A stretch of 64,000 bases of DNA. Source: Membranipora membranacea (Eukaryota; Bryozoa; Gymnolaemata; Cheilostomatida; Membraniporidae). The notes below the pieces were generated by a model, which was not told the origin of the DNA, made no database searches, and was given only the letters and a program-made list of their open reading frames with translations. The position numbers were made by a program, and so were the translations under genes. Of this stretch, positions 50,934 through 62,478 are shown piece by piece. The DNA lies in contig OU612065.1 in the NCBI GenBank assembly GCA_914767715.1, positions 11,346,001-11,410,000 on the forward strand, given 5' to 3'. Every line of letters starts with the position of its first letter. The first letter of the stretch is position 1.

Positions 50934-50939
50934 AATAAA
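50934..50939 (+). terminator. Candidate polyadenylation signal of MRTF
   Basis: AATAAA lies 314 bp after the MRTF stop; another is at 51238-51243. The 1.09 kb between the MRTF and ATPSCKMT stops holds no other feature that I can see. Confidence 0.4.
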
Positions 50940-51600
50940 ACATTAAGATGACTATCAGGTCATCTTTCCAACACTATTCTTCAGACATGATAAGCCACGT
51001 TTCCATTTTTTCTGTAAAAATTCGAAACTTAGTTGAGTGCTATATATGTTTTGTGATTTGTGTTAGTATATCTTCTTTGCGGTGATATATAATGTACCCA
51101 GCTATGCTTGACCATGTGTGACATTCCGTATTAACTTGACTGAGGAAACCTGCATGCATAACTGTAATTTTGGAAAGACTGAAGCAATATAGAGGCTGGC
51201 AGCTAGTTCTGTAGAATTATGCAATATTTTTGCACCGAATAAAGCACTTCTGGGTAAAAATTATGTATCATGTTAGAAATTTCCCACCCATACATTTAAC
51301 CACTGATGTTGTTAGAGATAAAGTAGATAACTTCATTCATTAACCTTTAAATTTCTCTAAAGTAGACAGAAGTGGCAGCTGATTGGGCTGGCACAATTTC
51401 TAACGCTACATAATTTTGACCCAAAGCGCTATGCAATTTTTCTGTCGTAAAAATAATGCATTTATACTGCAGAACTAGCTGCAACAATAATATACATTTC
51501 TTTGGTCTTGAAGCTTATTTTGAGTAGGTGATACATAAGGATGACACAGTGTTTAATGAACTGTAATGCTTGTGATTTTTGTTTCCCTATTTCATATTTT

Positions 51601-51606
51601 TTTATT
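51601..51606 (-). terminator. Candidate polyadenylation signal of the methyltransferase gene
   Basis: TTTATT on the plus strand gives AATAAA on the minus strand about 107 bp after the stop codon. Confidence 0.45.
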
Positions 51607-51712
51607 CTTTTTTAAATATTCTATAATACAGATTATAATATTAGTTACTGCGGCGATAAAAAATCTTTCTAGCAGCACTAGCTGTATTATGGTATGAAGG
51701 GTCTTATCAGCA

Positions 51713-52423
51713 TCAAACACTGCTGCCTAGCTCAGATGAAAATGTCTCTTGCAAACTTTGCGAGTTGTAGACCCACACTTTATCTATACCCTCTCCAACT
51801 ACTACGACAGGCTCCCAATTAGGCATAGGAAATCTACACGCAACAACTATAGCATTAGGATTCAATTCATCTAACAGTTTCTTTTCTAATGCCTCCATGA
51901 GACTGTCAACTCCAAAAACAACGATGTTATCATATTTATACAAGTCTGTTTTGAATATGTCGCCTTTAAAAAATGAGAGCATCTTCCTATCCAGTAGCTG
52001 TCTGTTGCGCCAAACTTGGACCCTTGAATACCAAACCAACCACCTATTGAGTTCCACGCCATCAGCATGCTCCAAATGTATGTCATGCTCCTTCTGCAAT
52101 GTTGCTTTCATAGTAGATAAGACTATGCGGCCATCACCACTGCCCAGATCAATTAGAGATCCACCTCTTCCACGTAATGAAGTTAAGATATTAGATATTT
52201 GAGAGTCAGTTGCAGGGACAAATGGAAGACAGATTTTTCTAAATCCTGGAGTCACAAATGGTAGAGCAATACCATAAATAACAGTGATGATCCCAGCACC
52301 AACAGCCATCACTGTTTTGCCCACTTTAGTGAGCTGAGGGCCCTTCGCTTCAAGCCCTTGTTGGTGTATTTCTGTACATATCTCACATTCTGGTCGACTT
52401 GTATTGGATGCAACTGGGTTCAT
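51713..52423 (-). CDS. ATPSCKMT: ATPSCKMT/ANTKMT-type mitochondrial protein-lysine methyltransferase
   Basis: One uninterrupted 236-codon frame. A hydrophobic segment (about 36-57, VMAVGAGIITVIYGIALPFV) leads into PGFRKICLPFVPAT, the conserved FAM173 block. Next come motif I (LIDLGSGDGRIV, about 90-101), DGVELNRWLVWYSR and VACRFPMPNW. The membrane-targeting segment replaces a cleaved presequence in this family. Known role: in mammals FAM173B/ATPSCKMT trimethylates a lysine of ATP synthase subunit c and FAM173A/ANTKMT the adenine nucleotide translocase. One invertebrate gene may precede both, so the symbol is provisional. The acceptor TGATTTCAG lies just upstream, so the exon begins at 52432 and a leader exon is expected to the right. 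The N-terminal tail has a CEIC pair of unknown meaning. Confidence 0.9.
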   Translation of the reverse strand: MNPVASNTSRPECEICTEIHQQGLEAKGPQLTKVGKTVMAVGAGIITVIYGIALPFVTPGFRKICLPFVPATDSQISNILTSLRGRGGSLIDLGSGDGRIVLSTMKATLQKEHDIHLEHADGVELNRWLVWYSRVQVWRNRQLLDRKMLSFFKGDIFKTDLYKYDNIVVFGVDSLMEALEKKLLDELNPNAIVVACRFPMPNWEPVVVVGEGIDKVWVYNSQSLQETFSSELGSSV

Positions 52424-52432
52424 GTTGCCAAC

Positions 52433-53700
52433 CTGAAATCACGGAATGGAAATCTGATAAAAAAGCAGCACTGTTATTCAGCATCCATGGACTCATGGGA
52501 GAAATGCAAGCAGTTGGTTGCGATAAGGATTTTATTTACACCTGATTTATTCAGGTATTTTAGATTTTGATTGTGCGTCTTGACTGTCCCCAGGTTTTAT
52601 GGATAGTTGTTGCATACAGGCTGCAACAGAACCCTCACAAGCGACAATTTTCTTCATCACTGGTGACTGGTCTGTGTCACTGTAACAACTGACTTTACTG
52701 TACCTAGATAATATAAGGGATGCTGGCAGTTGATAGTGGAGTTACATGTCTCATAGGATTTTCGTTGCGATTATTAAGTTGACGGCTGTAGTCACTTAAC
52801 TATATCTGTAGGATGATTGTCTCGTCAGTGTCGGGTGTACCTGTCAACAAAAGATTGCACACGTCAAATGGCAAAATGGTAAATAATGGAAATGGTAAAT
52901 ATCCTTATCCCCTTCACAGTTGATATTAACTATGGACTTGGACGGCCCTACCCTAAACTGCTCTATCAGTTTTTGTACACACGCAGCGAATGGAAATAAG
53001 TGTTGTGATATGGCATCATCTGCACCACTAAAAGCACATGAGGAAATGGTCTGCACAACGGTTTTGATAACAGAAAGCTTATTATCTCAATTTATGCCAG
53101 CTTTGTTGTCGAATTTCCTGGAATTTTGTCACAAGAATAGAGGTGGTGCAGATGCAGATTATTAAACTATTTTTTTACATACAACATATGGGTTCCTGAT
53201 TGAGTACAGGGTCATGCTAGAGCATATAAAAGACTCGAGCAAAGATAATCAGGCACTGAAAATCTTGGTACCATGGGAGCAAATGACTTGGAGGGCAGTC
53301 CCTAGGTGCCCATGATGTATCCACAGACTACAGACTGGAAACCAAAAATCACCAAAATTTCTACCAGTTTTGTTATGTGTTATAAGCCAAGGATATGTAT
53401 GTTAGCTCAGTAATTTAGTACTGTTGGTCTAATCTAATCCTGCAAGGTCTCTGACAGTCAAAATGTATGTGAGTAATTGTTCACAATGTACGTGAGTAAT
53501 TGTTTGAATGGCCCCTTATTTTTTGTTACCCACAAAAAACTGTTTGGCAGAGCCCTGGTATGTAGGAGAAGATATGTGCAAGAACTTATTTCTAACTCCT
53601 TGATATGTGATAAACAAGTCATAACCGAATATATGGCTAATATATATATATATATGATTATGATAATTTATTACATAAATAATAGACATAACATACAACA
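52433..53700. other. No gene seen between the methyltransferase and the repeat block
   Basis: Presumed promoter and leader exon of the methyltransferase gene. Open frames here have no splice context or recognisable family. A short (TA)n run sits at 53640-53655. Around 53704-53765 is a partial extra copy of the inverted-repeat end found at 54058 (CTCCAAAACCTGGG, GTTTGACTG). Confidence 0.45.
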
Positions 53701-54055
53701 TGAGACAGGTCTTCTCCAAAACCTGGGTCTCTGGGTGTTTGACTGCCCCCCCCCCTTGAGTCAGACAAAAATTGGCAGATACAGGTTTTGAAGGACATGT
53801 GATACTATATACAAAATTGATAAATGCATTGACTAACTTGCAACAATGCACAATGAATTCAGTTAAGTTCATGGCTTGCAAGCACTAGGCCATCCTATCC
53901 CACCCCAGAAAGCCCACTACTAGTTGGTGTGAATCACCCTTTTTGTCACAGGCCTTCTTTAGTTTGTGCATGTCCAGTAATCGAGGCCTTAACCACTGCA
54001 GAAAGCCTCTCAGGTTGAAATACAACCCCTTTAGACAAGGGAGGGTGGATGTTTA

Positions 54056-56453
54056 GACCACAGGTCTACTCCAAAACCTGGGATTTTGGCAATGTTTGAC
54101 TGGCCCCCTTGAGTTTTTGTTGTTTTGTTGTTTGAAGGTAATGCATGGTTTAGAAGACACATCCAACTTTCATGGTCTCTGGAGTCAAAAGAAAGTCAAG
54201 AGTATTCTGTTTGAACGACTATCTCCTAAGCTGCTCATACATACCTCATTTGATGGATTAGTCACCTGTAGCTCTTTCAGCAAACAATTTCAGTTCAAAA
54301 ATCTTTTGAAATCATGCGCAGACGCGGATAAATTCAGAGAGAGCCAATGTTTACAAACACTTTCAGGTTTTTTCACGATTCTTCCAATAGATTTTTGTTT
54401 TTTCATCCGATGGTTTGATCGCCGTCTGAGCTTGGGCTCCGTTAATTGGCGATATTTAGTGTTTACTTGATTGACTGTAGCACAGTTAATTGGAAATATG
54501 TCAGTAATGATCAGAAAGTCCATTATTTAGTTGTTACCATTATTAATGGGGGTTTCATGTTTTAACAGCATTGAATTGTTATAATGAGTAAAAAAGAAAA
54601 AATAAAAGAAAAGAAAAGGGGGGGCTGTTTATGTTACTACTGAGCATCACCGTGGAGTGGGTACATAGACTGAGTAAAGGAGTCACACTTGTATAAACCA
54701 AGTGTAAAAGAGAGGTCTGTCTGTCAAAGTAGATTCAGTGATTCCTAGATGTTAATTCGGGGCAAGATATATTTGTAGGTTTCATTTCACCTCCAGACCG
54801 GTCCGACCAAGCAGGAAAAAAAAAGAAAAGAGAAAGAAATTACACTGTCATTGGTCGCATTTTATTGCCATTTTGCTATGTACTATTCAGCCTATTTAAA
54901 GTTGGATTCATATACTTATAAACACGCTGTTTGAAAGAATAGCGTTTGACATCAGTGTGATAGTGCCTTTGATGGCGCCTACCCTTGTGTGATGATGGGA
55001 ATGTGACACAGTGACCATTTCCTCATTAACTGCAGCTGTACCGGTAATGATTTTAAAATATAACTTTAAGTCAGCACCCTTTCTTCTTTCAAACAATGTT
55101 TGCCATCCGACTTCAGCCATATGGGCACTGATATGGTCACTGCGTCTTTTTTGATATGCCCATCTAAAGGCTTTTCTGTTTATGGCCTCCATGACATCTA
55201 TATGCTTGCCCAAATGAGGAGACCAACCATGAGAGGCATACTCTAAGATTGGTCTGCAAATAGTTTTAAATGATACTGTTTTAGTCTTAGTTTTAGCTTT
55301 TTTAAGTTACGCATAAGCATATGAAGCGTTCTTGTGGCTTTCTTGCAAATCTCTCTGATGTGCTTGTCAAAAGAGAGGTGTGCATCTATGTGCACACCTA
55401 GGTATATTACAGAAGAGACGTGTGATAATTGTGTAGCATTTAAGTTGTAGGTTTGGGAAGGATTGTTGATGCTGGCCTGTGTCTGCCTCTCGACTCTCAT
55501 AAATTCACACTTTGAGACATTAAAGCACATCTGCCAGGTGTCGGCCCATTCTGCAAGGTTATCTAGATCAGACTGTAAGTCGATTTCATCCGCTTGTGAT
55601 TTGATTCGATGATGTACTAGAGAGTCATCAGCAAAAAGTCTTTATGTGGAGTTATTAATGCAGGACGGCATATCATTGATAAAAATGAGGAAAAGAAGAG
55701 GTCCAAGTACACTACCCTGGGGCACTCCAGATGTTACAATGTGATGTGAGGATTTTGCACCATTCACAGTCACAGAGAGTGTACGTTTGGACAAGCAGCC
55801 TGATATCCAGTCACATGTTATAGGATGTATACCTATCGCCTTAAGCTTTAAAGCTAGCTTCCTGTGCGAGACAACATCAAAAGCTTTAGAAAAATCAAGT
55901 ACAGCAGTCGCCGTCGGAGTAGTTGTCTCCTTTCATAGGCGATATGCTGTGTAGTAACAACAGAGTGAGACTTGATTATCTGGATGTGTCCGTACTATAA
56001 AAATTAAGGAAATACAACTAATGTATAAACCAATAAAATGTCTTGTACTTCAATTGCAACCAATCAGAAATCCTGACAATAATTAAAGCACAAAGCCTCA
56101 GAACTTGTTCATTTGTAAAAATTCTACCCTGAATCAGTTTATAAACATTGGCTCTCTCTGAATTTATCCGCGTCTGCGCATGATTCCAAAGGATTTTTGA
56201 ACTGAAATTGTTTGCTGAAAGAGCTACAGATGACTAAATCCATCAAATGAGGTATGTATGAGCAGCTTAGGAGGTGTAAGTCTTTCAAACATAATACTCA
56301 GGGAAGTGCAGTGCTGTCCGAATATCTTTTGACTCCAGAGACCATGAAAGTTGGATGTGTCTTCTAAACCATGAATTACCTTCAAACAACAAAAACTCAA
56401 GGGGGGCAGTCAAACATATCCAAAATACCAGGTTTTGGAGTAGACCTGTGGTT
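54056..56453. mobile_element. 2.4-kb composite bounded by inverted repeats of about 300 bp
   Basis: 54056-54358 and about 56150-56453 are inverted copies beginning ACCACAGGTCTACTCC and AAAACCTGG. TA lies immediately outside each end (54054-54055, 56454-56455), which would fit a Tc1/mariner-like target duplication but is weak evidence for two bases. Between the arms is a fossil reverse transcriptase. Either one long-armed DNA element received a retrotransposon insertion, or two elements inserted in opposite orientation around it. Confidence 0.65.
54908..55930 (-). mobile_element. Broken non-LTR retrotransposon reverse transcriptase
   Basis: Reading the minus strand from 55930: [12 protein letters not shown] (palm motif), [14 protein letters not shown], then RLFADDSL, the polymerase Asp-Asp motif in its FADD form, at about 55610-55640. 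Further on are QMCFNVSKCEFMRVER, IYLGVHIDAHLSFDKHI, RPILEYASHGWSPH and EAINRKAFRWAYQKRRSDH. The frame is broken at several points, including between 55243 and 55213. The 5' part, with the endonuclease, is missing. The motifs fit CR1/jockey-like elements. It lies inside the inverted repeats. Confidence 0.85.
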
Positions 56454-56884
56454 TATACACACCTGCAGGTTTGTTTGATTTCCTAATTTTTGAGAATGGT
56501 ATAAAGTTGGGTAGCTAGAGATCTTACGAATGTCGGTGATTGGTCAATAATGCTGCTCACCTTATCTCATTGGTTGCTCATTACTATCTTTGTTCATGCC
56601 TGAGTTGCTTAACATTTTTGGCAGATTTGAGTTAGGAGTTGTCCTTAGATTAGTACAATGGGAAACAACTCTGAAGTTGAATGACAAAAATGACATTAGC
56701 ATATGAGCAGTGAGCTCCAACCAGGGAGGGTGGAAAGCCGGGTATACCCTACCCTCCCTGCTGCAACTAGAACCAAACTATCTGTCTTAGATTAGAGCAT
56801 TGGATCTAAGGCAGCAGAATTTTACATGGCTGATGACATTTGGCGAACCAGAGTACAAAACGGCAACTGGGGCTGTTTATAGGA

Positions 56885-56986
56885 CAAGTATGTTCCCTCT
56901 GTGGTGGCGGAGGGATATTAAAAATGTTTGGTATCAATACCAAACATTTGCAATATCCCTCCGCCACCACAGAGGGAACATACTTG
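56885..56986. repeat. Near-perfect 102-bp hairpin
   Basis: The two arms of about 50 bp begin CAAGTATGTTCCCTCTGTGG and run through TGGCGGAGGGATATT to AATGTTTGGTAT, differing only at the bases after GATATT (AAA against GC-A). The centre has almost no loop (TATCAATAC). Transcribed from either strand it would form a very stable stem. Confidence 0.9.
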
Positions 56987-58207
56987 CTTGATTCATAGCA
57001 TTTAGCTTTCTTAATAGCCAACAGTGCACAGCTGTAGCTTCTATTGTTAAGATAACCAGTTCTCATAACGTAGCCACTGGGCGGAGTGCTGTATCGCCAT
57101 TTCAAAAAGTTAACCTTCCCTGAGAAGATGGATTTTACGCTACTCTGTTGGGATTATCAATGACTGGCAACAAAGAGCTTGACCCGATTAATTGAAGATT
57201 GATCTTAATGCAACACACAGCTGTCAAGGCGTTTTGTGATGAGTTGAAAATGTATTTCTCAAACGCATTTTTCTCCAATTGCAGCACAAAATGCCCATGA
57301 CGTAGCGTCTATGGTATTCGTTAGCTTCTGGGAGAGGTTGCAGATATTTACGCAATCTAGTGTCATAAAGAACATATTTGTGTGGCAAACGTAACAAAAA
57401 GTTTCCTTTGGAATGACTTTGATTTATTCATTAAAAGTATAGTTTATGCATTATTGATAATTCTCGTTAAATGATAAATAGCGAGCTTGATTTTACCATT
57501 TTATTTTCAGATAATCTAACAAATTCCAAATTAAAACTAATAAACATCTACTCACTGCGAGGCCACTGCGATAGAATCAGCATGGTATCAGTGACACTGG
57601 ACCCCATAGAAGAAGGAAGCAGGCAGTCTCATTATGAGAAAGATTGAGTATCAAACACATCACAGCCTGCTAGTTTGCCGTGACAAGACAAATTCAGTGA
57701 GTTGTTTGCGTAACCTTCCAAAGACAATAAAATCTCCTTGTCGAAACTATCAGTTTTTTTTGGTATATGAAATGTTAATGTTAATTATTAGAAAATGTGC
57801 AACAAATGAAGCGTGTAAATCCTCCACTTGACTTTCTGTTGTGACAAAAGCCCAATAGCTCAAGTAAAGGGTGGTTCAAATACGCTGATATGAAGGTGTT
57901 ATAGTAATTTTTATCCAGCGTTATTTTTCAGGTTGATCCAGCCAATCAAAATGAGGATAAGCTCTTTACCATCAAGCAGAAAATAGGCCAATAGAGCCTG
58001 GATAAACACCTCCCAGTCTAAACTAACAGTACCATTATGTCATGCGCAGGTACAAAGACCACCTTAAGAACCTGATATTGATACCAATAACACAAAGACA
58101 GCTGCCAATATTATGACAAGGTGAGAGTTATGTTTTATCTCCACAACTTTTGATCTGACCAATAACTCTTGCAGTATACATATAGAAGTGGGGGGGGAAG
58201 TGGGGGG
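56987..58207. other. No gene supported
   Basis: I see no family-recognisable exon. A minus-strand block near 57543-57597 has plausible splice sites but only about 13 codons. Confidence 0.4.
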
Positions 58208-58468
58208 AAGTGTCTTCGCCTCAAAACCAGTGACTAAAAATGGGCAGGGGAAGTGTCTTCGCCTCGAAACCAGGGACTAGAATGGGCAGGGGAAGTGTCT
58301 TCGCCTCGAAACCAGGGACTAAAGATGGGCAGGGGTAGTGTCTTTGCCTCGAAACCAGGGCACGCCCCGAAGGGCTGGGCCCTTCTGGCGCACCCAGCTT
58401 CCCAGGGCTCGAAACCAGGGCACGCCCCGAAGGGCTGGGCCCTTCTGGCGCACCCAGCTACCCAGGGC
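58208..58468. repeat. Two adjacent GC-rich tandem arrays
   Basis: A unit of about 42-43 bp (AAGTGTCTTCGCCTCGAAAC, then CAGGGACT and GGGCAGGGG) repeats from 58208 to about 58345. A 60-bp unit beginning CTCGAAACCAGGGCACGCCC then repeats twice to about 58468. The two unit types share CTCGAAACCAGGG, so the second seems to have grown from the first. Open frames crossing them are artefacts. Confidence 0.85.
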
Positions 58469-58526
58469 TCAAAACATCCTTTAGTTGTCCCCCCCCCCTT
58501 TAGGACAGAGAACATAACCGCAGTAG

Positions 58527-58551
58527 TAGTCTGAGCCCCCCAGACTTTTGC
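58527..58551 (-). repeat. Dispersed repeat core shared with 10518-10542
   Basis: This is the reverse complement of the 25-base block in the SARM1 intron, sitting directly after the tandem arrays and a C-rich run. Confidence 0.7.
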
Positions 58552-60770
58552 ACCTCGCCCGACGACCCCCCGGCGGAGGAAAGTCTGAGAACAATGCAGC
58601 ATCTTGATTGAATTGTCTGCTCTTAGATATTATAAGTTATAAAGGGGAGCACTAAAACTGCAATATCTATTGATTTATTTTCATGCCACCCACTATATTG
58701 CTCCAGGTATAAGAGTTTTCCAGTCACTCTGGGAAAACTAGCTTCCTGTATAAACAAGCTTAAATATTTCCAACGTTCCATCTAGAGCTAGACTTTATTT
58801 CACTAACAACCACTCGACGAACCAACTGAAAACACCACTTTGTGAGCTGAACTTTGGTTGGTACCTTATTATTCATCCTAGTAGCCTCATTCAAAACAGC
58901 TCAAACATGGTATTAGAGAATGCCGAATGTTCTTTGCAATTTGTAGCCTCGATTTGAATTATTCAAGCAGCGGCAAGTGCTACCTTACTTGCATTTAATA
59001 ATATATCACAACGCTTGATGGTGCTGTTGCAAAGATTGAGGTTATCAAGGAGAAACCGCTGTTGTTTCAATGATGAGAACATTTTATAGCTGAAGATATA
59101 TTCAACTAAGACTTCGCATTTACCACATTTGGCTATATATATTTATGTTGGTCTATTTTAGAGCCTTGTGACTTTAGCAAACACCGACTGCGCTTCGATT
59201 GAGGTTTCTAAGAGGTTTTGTCAGTTATTCTAAGCTTTGCATTAATACCTACAAAGAAACCATAAAATCTGTGATGAAAGAACATCAGAACTTCTGTCAA
59301 AAAATGGCCAAAATCTCTATATTCTAATAGGCAGGGTGGGACACATCCACAGTGGACATTAAGTTGTGTCAATGTTTATAAAATAGGGAGTTGTCTTTAC
59401 TTTCATACTCTAAAAAGCCACCCTGCTCGGTGCCTGACAAATTCTTCCGTTTGTTTGCAACAAGAAATATTTTGGATAAAGCGTCAAATTGTACTGGCTT
59501 TGAAATTTGAACCAATTGAATTGTCCCAATGCAGATTTTCTTCGTTCAAGAGGAGATAGTAACAAATTTTCCCTGTACCCTCCCAATGTGATTGGTCGAA
59601 GATTTCTAAATAGATCAATGAGAAAGTAGCAGTGCAGTACACTTATATTTATATAGTCTGCAACTGCATCCTGGATAGTGCGTTATATATATATATATAT
59701 ATATATATTACAACATCAATATATTTCTTTATATTCATGCAACTTGACCACGCAGAGAGGAATTCCCCATCTTATATAGATATGAGGACAGATGGAAATA
59801 CTGTATATATTATTATAATCATATACCAAACACAATATGGGGAGAGATTTATATAGAAAGTATTTTTGCAAAATATTCCTCCTCTCAGGCAAGAATTCTT
59901 TTACATAAAACTACCAAGAGTGAACTCGATTTGCTCTAATCACAAATAATATGTGCAAAGAAGATTTTTGCTGGTGTTAGTTTAGAGATGAAAGGGTGTA
60001 TTTATGTAGCGACCTTCAAGGGTTTGCTTCTGGGACCGTGAATTCTTCGCATGCCGAAGAACACTATCTATTTACATTCATGCAGTTTGAAAAAAATGTG
60101 CAAGTAGGATTGTCTACCTTTATGATGAATAACTAAATAAATAAATAAACAACGACAACTTTGAACATAAGCATTTTATTAATATGGTGTGGTTTGCCAA
60201 AATTTCGAAATTTATGTGGTATTGACAGTGACTTGAACAATGCCTAACAACATCTTATAATAAATTAGTTCTAAATAATACGATCAACACTGCAGAGAAG
60301 GGTACAATAACTGCCGGACACAAGGAACCTTTCTCCAATTTCCCTGATGCCTCCACTCAGTGACCGAGTACCCTGATGCTTATTGTTGAGCAAGTGAAAA
60401 CAACAGGATTTAATCTATATTTTTTTTAAAAACACAGATTGAATAGCAACAAGCTCAGAAAGATTTGGCAAATAGTGCCTGAAGACAAGTTATTTCAGTT
60501 TACTTAGTTGAATTATTATCTCCCCTGGTTAGCTTCTTCCACGAGATATTAGATATTGCCACTTATCGAGAGAGGAGTGCGCGCTGAGAGCGGTAAAAAA
60601 ACATGTCGACAAGAATCTGAGAAAATTGATCAAACAGACTTACTGTGCCGGCTCAAATATTATTTTGTGATGTTTGTATGGGGAGACTAACCACCTAACA
60701 ACATTGTGAGAATACAGACACATGTGTTATCTAGCTTAGACAAAAGAATTGCCATACCAACCCTTGCCTG
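58552..60770. other. No gene supported; (TA)n at 59684-59709
   Basis: AT-rich sequence with a 26-bp TA microsatellite. A minus-strand frame at 60271-60372 ends in a stop and has AATAAA about 90 bp downstream, but its acceptor is poor and I do not accept it as an exon. Confidence 0.4.
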
Positions 60771-60771
60771 C

Positions 60772-60800
60772 CTTGACAAGCTTGAACAAAGCTTGTCAAG
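60772..60800. repeat. Small perfect palindrome
   Basis: CTTGACAAGCTT and AAGCTTGTCAAG are perfect 12-bp arms around a 5-bp loop (GAACA). Confidence 0.8.
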
Positions 60801-61493
60801 ATCAACAAGGCTAACTCAACCAATAGACTTCATAACGGTAAATTAAGTACTATGCTCAGAAACCATCACGATGATATATTCACTTTCTGATAAGCTCTAA
60901 ACTTTCTGATATGCTTTTAATAAAAGTATTTAAAAAAATAAACAGTACTGGAATTTGAGATATCAGATGTTAGTGAAATATATCTGGGATGAAATCCATT
61001 CATCTTTTTAAGTTTTAATTTTTGTTAAAATCCTAAATCTAGACATCCCTTCAATAACATGATGCAAGCAATGAACTAGTTGTAATGTAATGTATGTAAT
61101 GTATGTGTTTATTTCACAACCAAAATATAGAAAAAAAGTATTTTATGCATTATAATGCCACATGAAAAACTGAAAAAAACTCTTCTTGCGCTTCTCAGTT
61201 GGACACTTCTCAGTTCATTGATGCAAGAAGCGCTATCGTTATCAGAGACTCAAGCAATTGTTTTTTGACAAATTTTAACTAGCCTGGACCAATACAAGAA
61301 ACAGCTATGATGTTTACCGATTTCAAACTTAATATGGTAAATCATTGTCAATGCCAATGTCATTGTCAATTGCTATAAATGATCAAGTAGCGATGTATTT
61401 TTGGTTTGAATTCACTGATACCAAATATACATATTAGTGTGCATATGAATATGGCTATCACTGGCACGGCTTGGTGAGGAGTAGTAGTAAGCC

Positions 61494-61535
61494 TAGCCTG
61501 TCTTGACAAGTTTTGTTCGGTGTCAAGACAGGCTA
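61494..61535. repeat. Small perfect palindrome
   Basis: TAGCCTGTCTTGACA and TGTCAAGACAGGCTA are perfect 15-bp arms around a 12-bp loop. Its CTTGACA core resembles the palindrome at 60772. Confidence 0.8.
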
Positions 61536-62070
61536 CAGTAAACAATACTTACAATTATTAGACTATTTATAGTCTATGTAGTAAACTTAGCCTTATCTCA
61601 AAGGCAATAAAGCTAAATAAACTCAATAAGGAAAAACTTATTGCAAAGAGTTGTATTCCCATGACAAAAAACAGACTGTGATTGGGATGGATGAGCTCAT
61701 CGGCTAGTTCATGGGAGTTGTCCTTTCAATTAGATGTGAAATCTCACTAGAAAAACTTCAAGTTTTCTTTATTTCCTCTCCAACCCATAAGAGGAAGACA
61801 TTGTCTTTGGGCTAAAGCATTGGGTTACTGCAGTCTTGAGAGGAGTTGACCTCTTGCCCTACGCTGCATGTGGATATTCCCTTTCCAGCCAGAAACATCC
61901 CGAATAGCTAAACAACTTCACCCATCACAGCAGGGGCTATGATGGGAGAGGTTTAGCAATAAAACATCAGTCAAGAGTAAGAAAGATAACAATTGAATTG
62001 AAGTACTACTCTACTCTACAGACTACTGTACTTATCTGTCAACTTCAACTTCTCCGTGATTGCTAAACTA

Positions 62071-62086
62071 CCCCCCCCCCCCCCCC
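62071..62086. repeat. Poly-C run
   Basis: Sixteen consecutive C on the plus strand followed by TTTTG. It is a simple repeat and a likely site of sequencing-length error. Confidence 0.8.
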
Positions 62087-62282
62087 TTTTGTGGTTGGTT
62101 GATTTGCAGCCTCAACCACTGAGGCACTTCCAACCACTGCATTACTAAAATGAATTTAACAAGTTCTGAAAGGTACTACCCATAATATAAGTTCCATGAA
62201 ATCAAATCAAAGGTTAAGGGTGTATTGATATCCATCCAAGTATTTTGTTTTGTTGTGTGTAAAGAACTTGCTGGGTCTTCAG

Positions 62283-62462
62283 ATAAGGACCTAAGACTGC
62301 ATACAACCGTTTTATGCAGTCTTAGGTCCTTATTTGTAGACCAAAGACAGTCAAGAGACGTTGTCAGACAGTCAAGAGACGGTCTCATGACTGTCTGACA
62401 ACCCAACATCTCTTGACTGTCTTGTAACGTCTCAAGACTGTCTGACAACGTCTCTTGACTTT
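62283..62462. repeat. Perfect hairpin followed by a mixed direct and inverted repeat cluster
   Basis: 62283-62333 is a hairpin with arms ATAAGGACCTAAGACTGCAT and its complement. Directly after it, to about 62462, the words GACAGTCAAGAGACGTTGTC, AGACTGTCTGACAACGTCTC and TCTTGACTGTC recur about six times in both orientations. Confidence 0.85.
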
Positions 62463-62478
62463 GTGTGTCAAGTCAAGG

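Noticed and set aside
57543-57597. Minus-strand mini-exon reading VTDTMLILSQWPR with a GTGAGT donor
   Set aside because: Only about 13 codons, no partner exon and no family match.
58234-58602. Open frames of 93-122 codons over the 58.2 kb arrays
   Set aside because: Products of the tandem repeats; no gene context.
60271-60372. Minus-strand terminal exon candidate of 33 aa (GTRSLSGGIREIGERFLVSG...) with a downstream AATAAA
   Set aside because: The acceptor has its pyrimidines far from the AG and I found no phase-compatible upstream exon.
62340-62462. Regularly repeated words that could suggest a CRISPR-like array
   Set aside because: Repeats are in mixed orientation, unequal in length, lack spacers of constant size, and the genome is eukaryotic.
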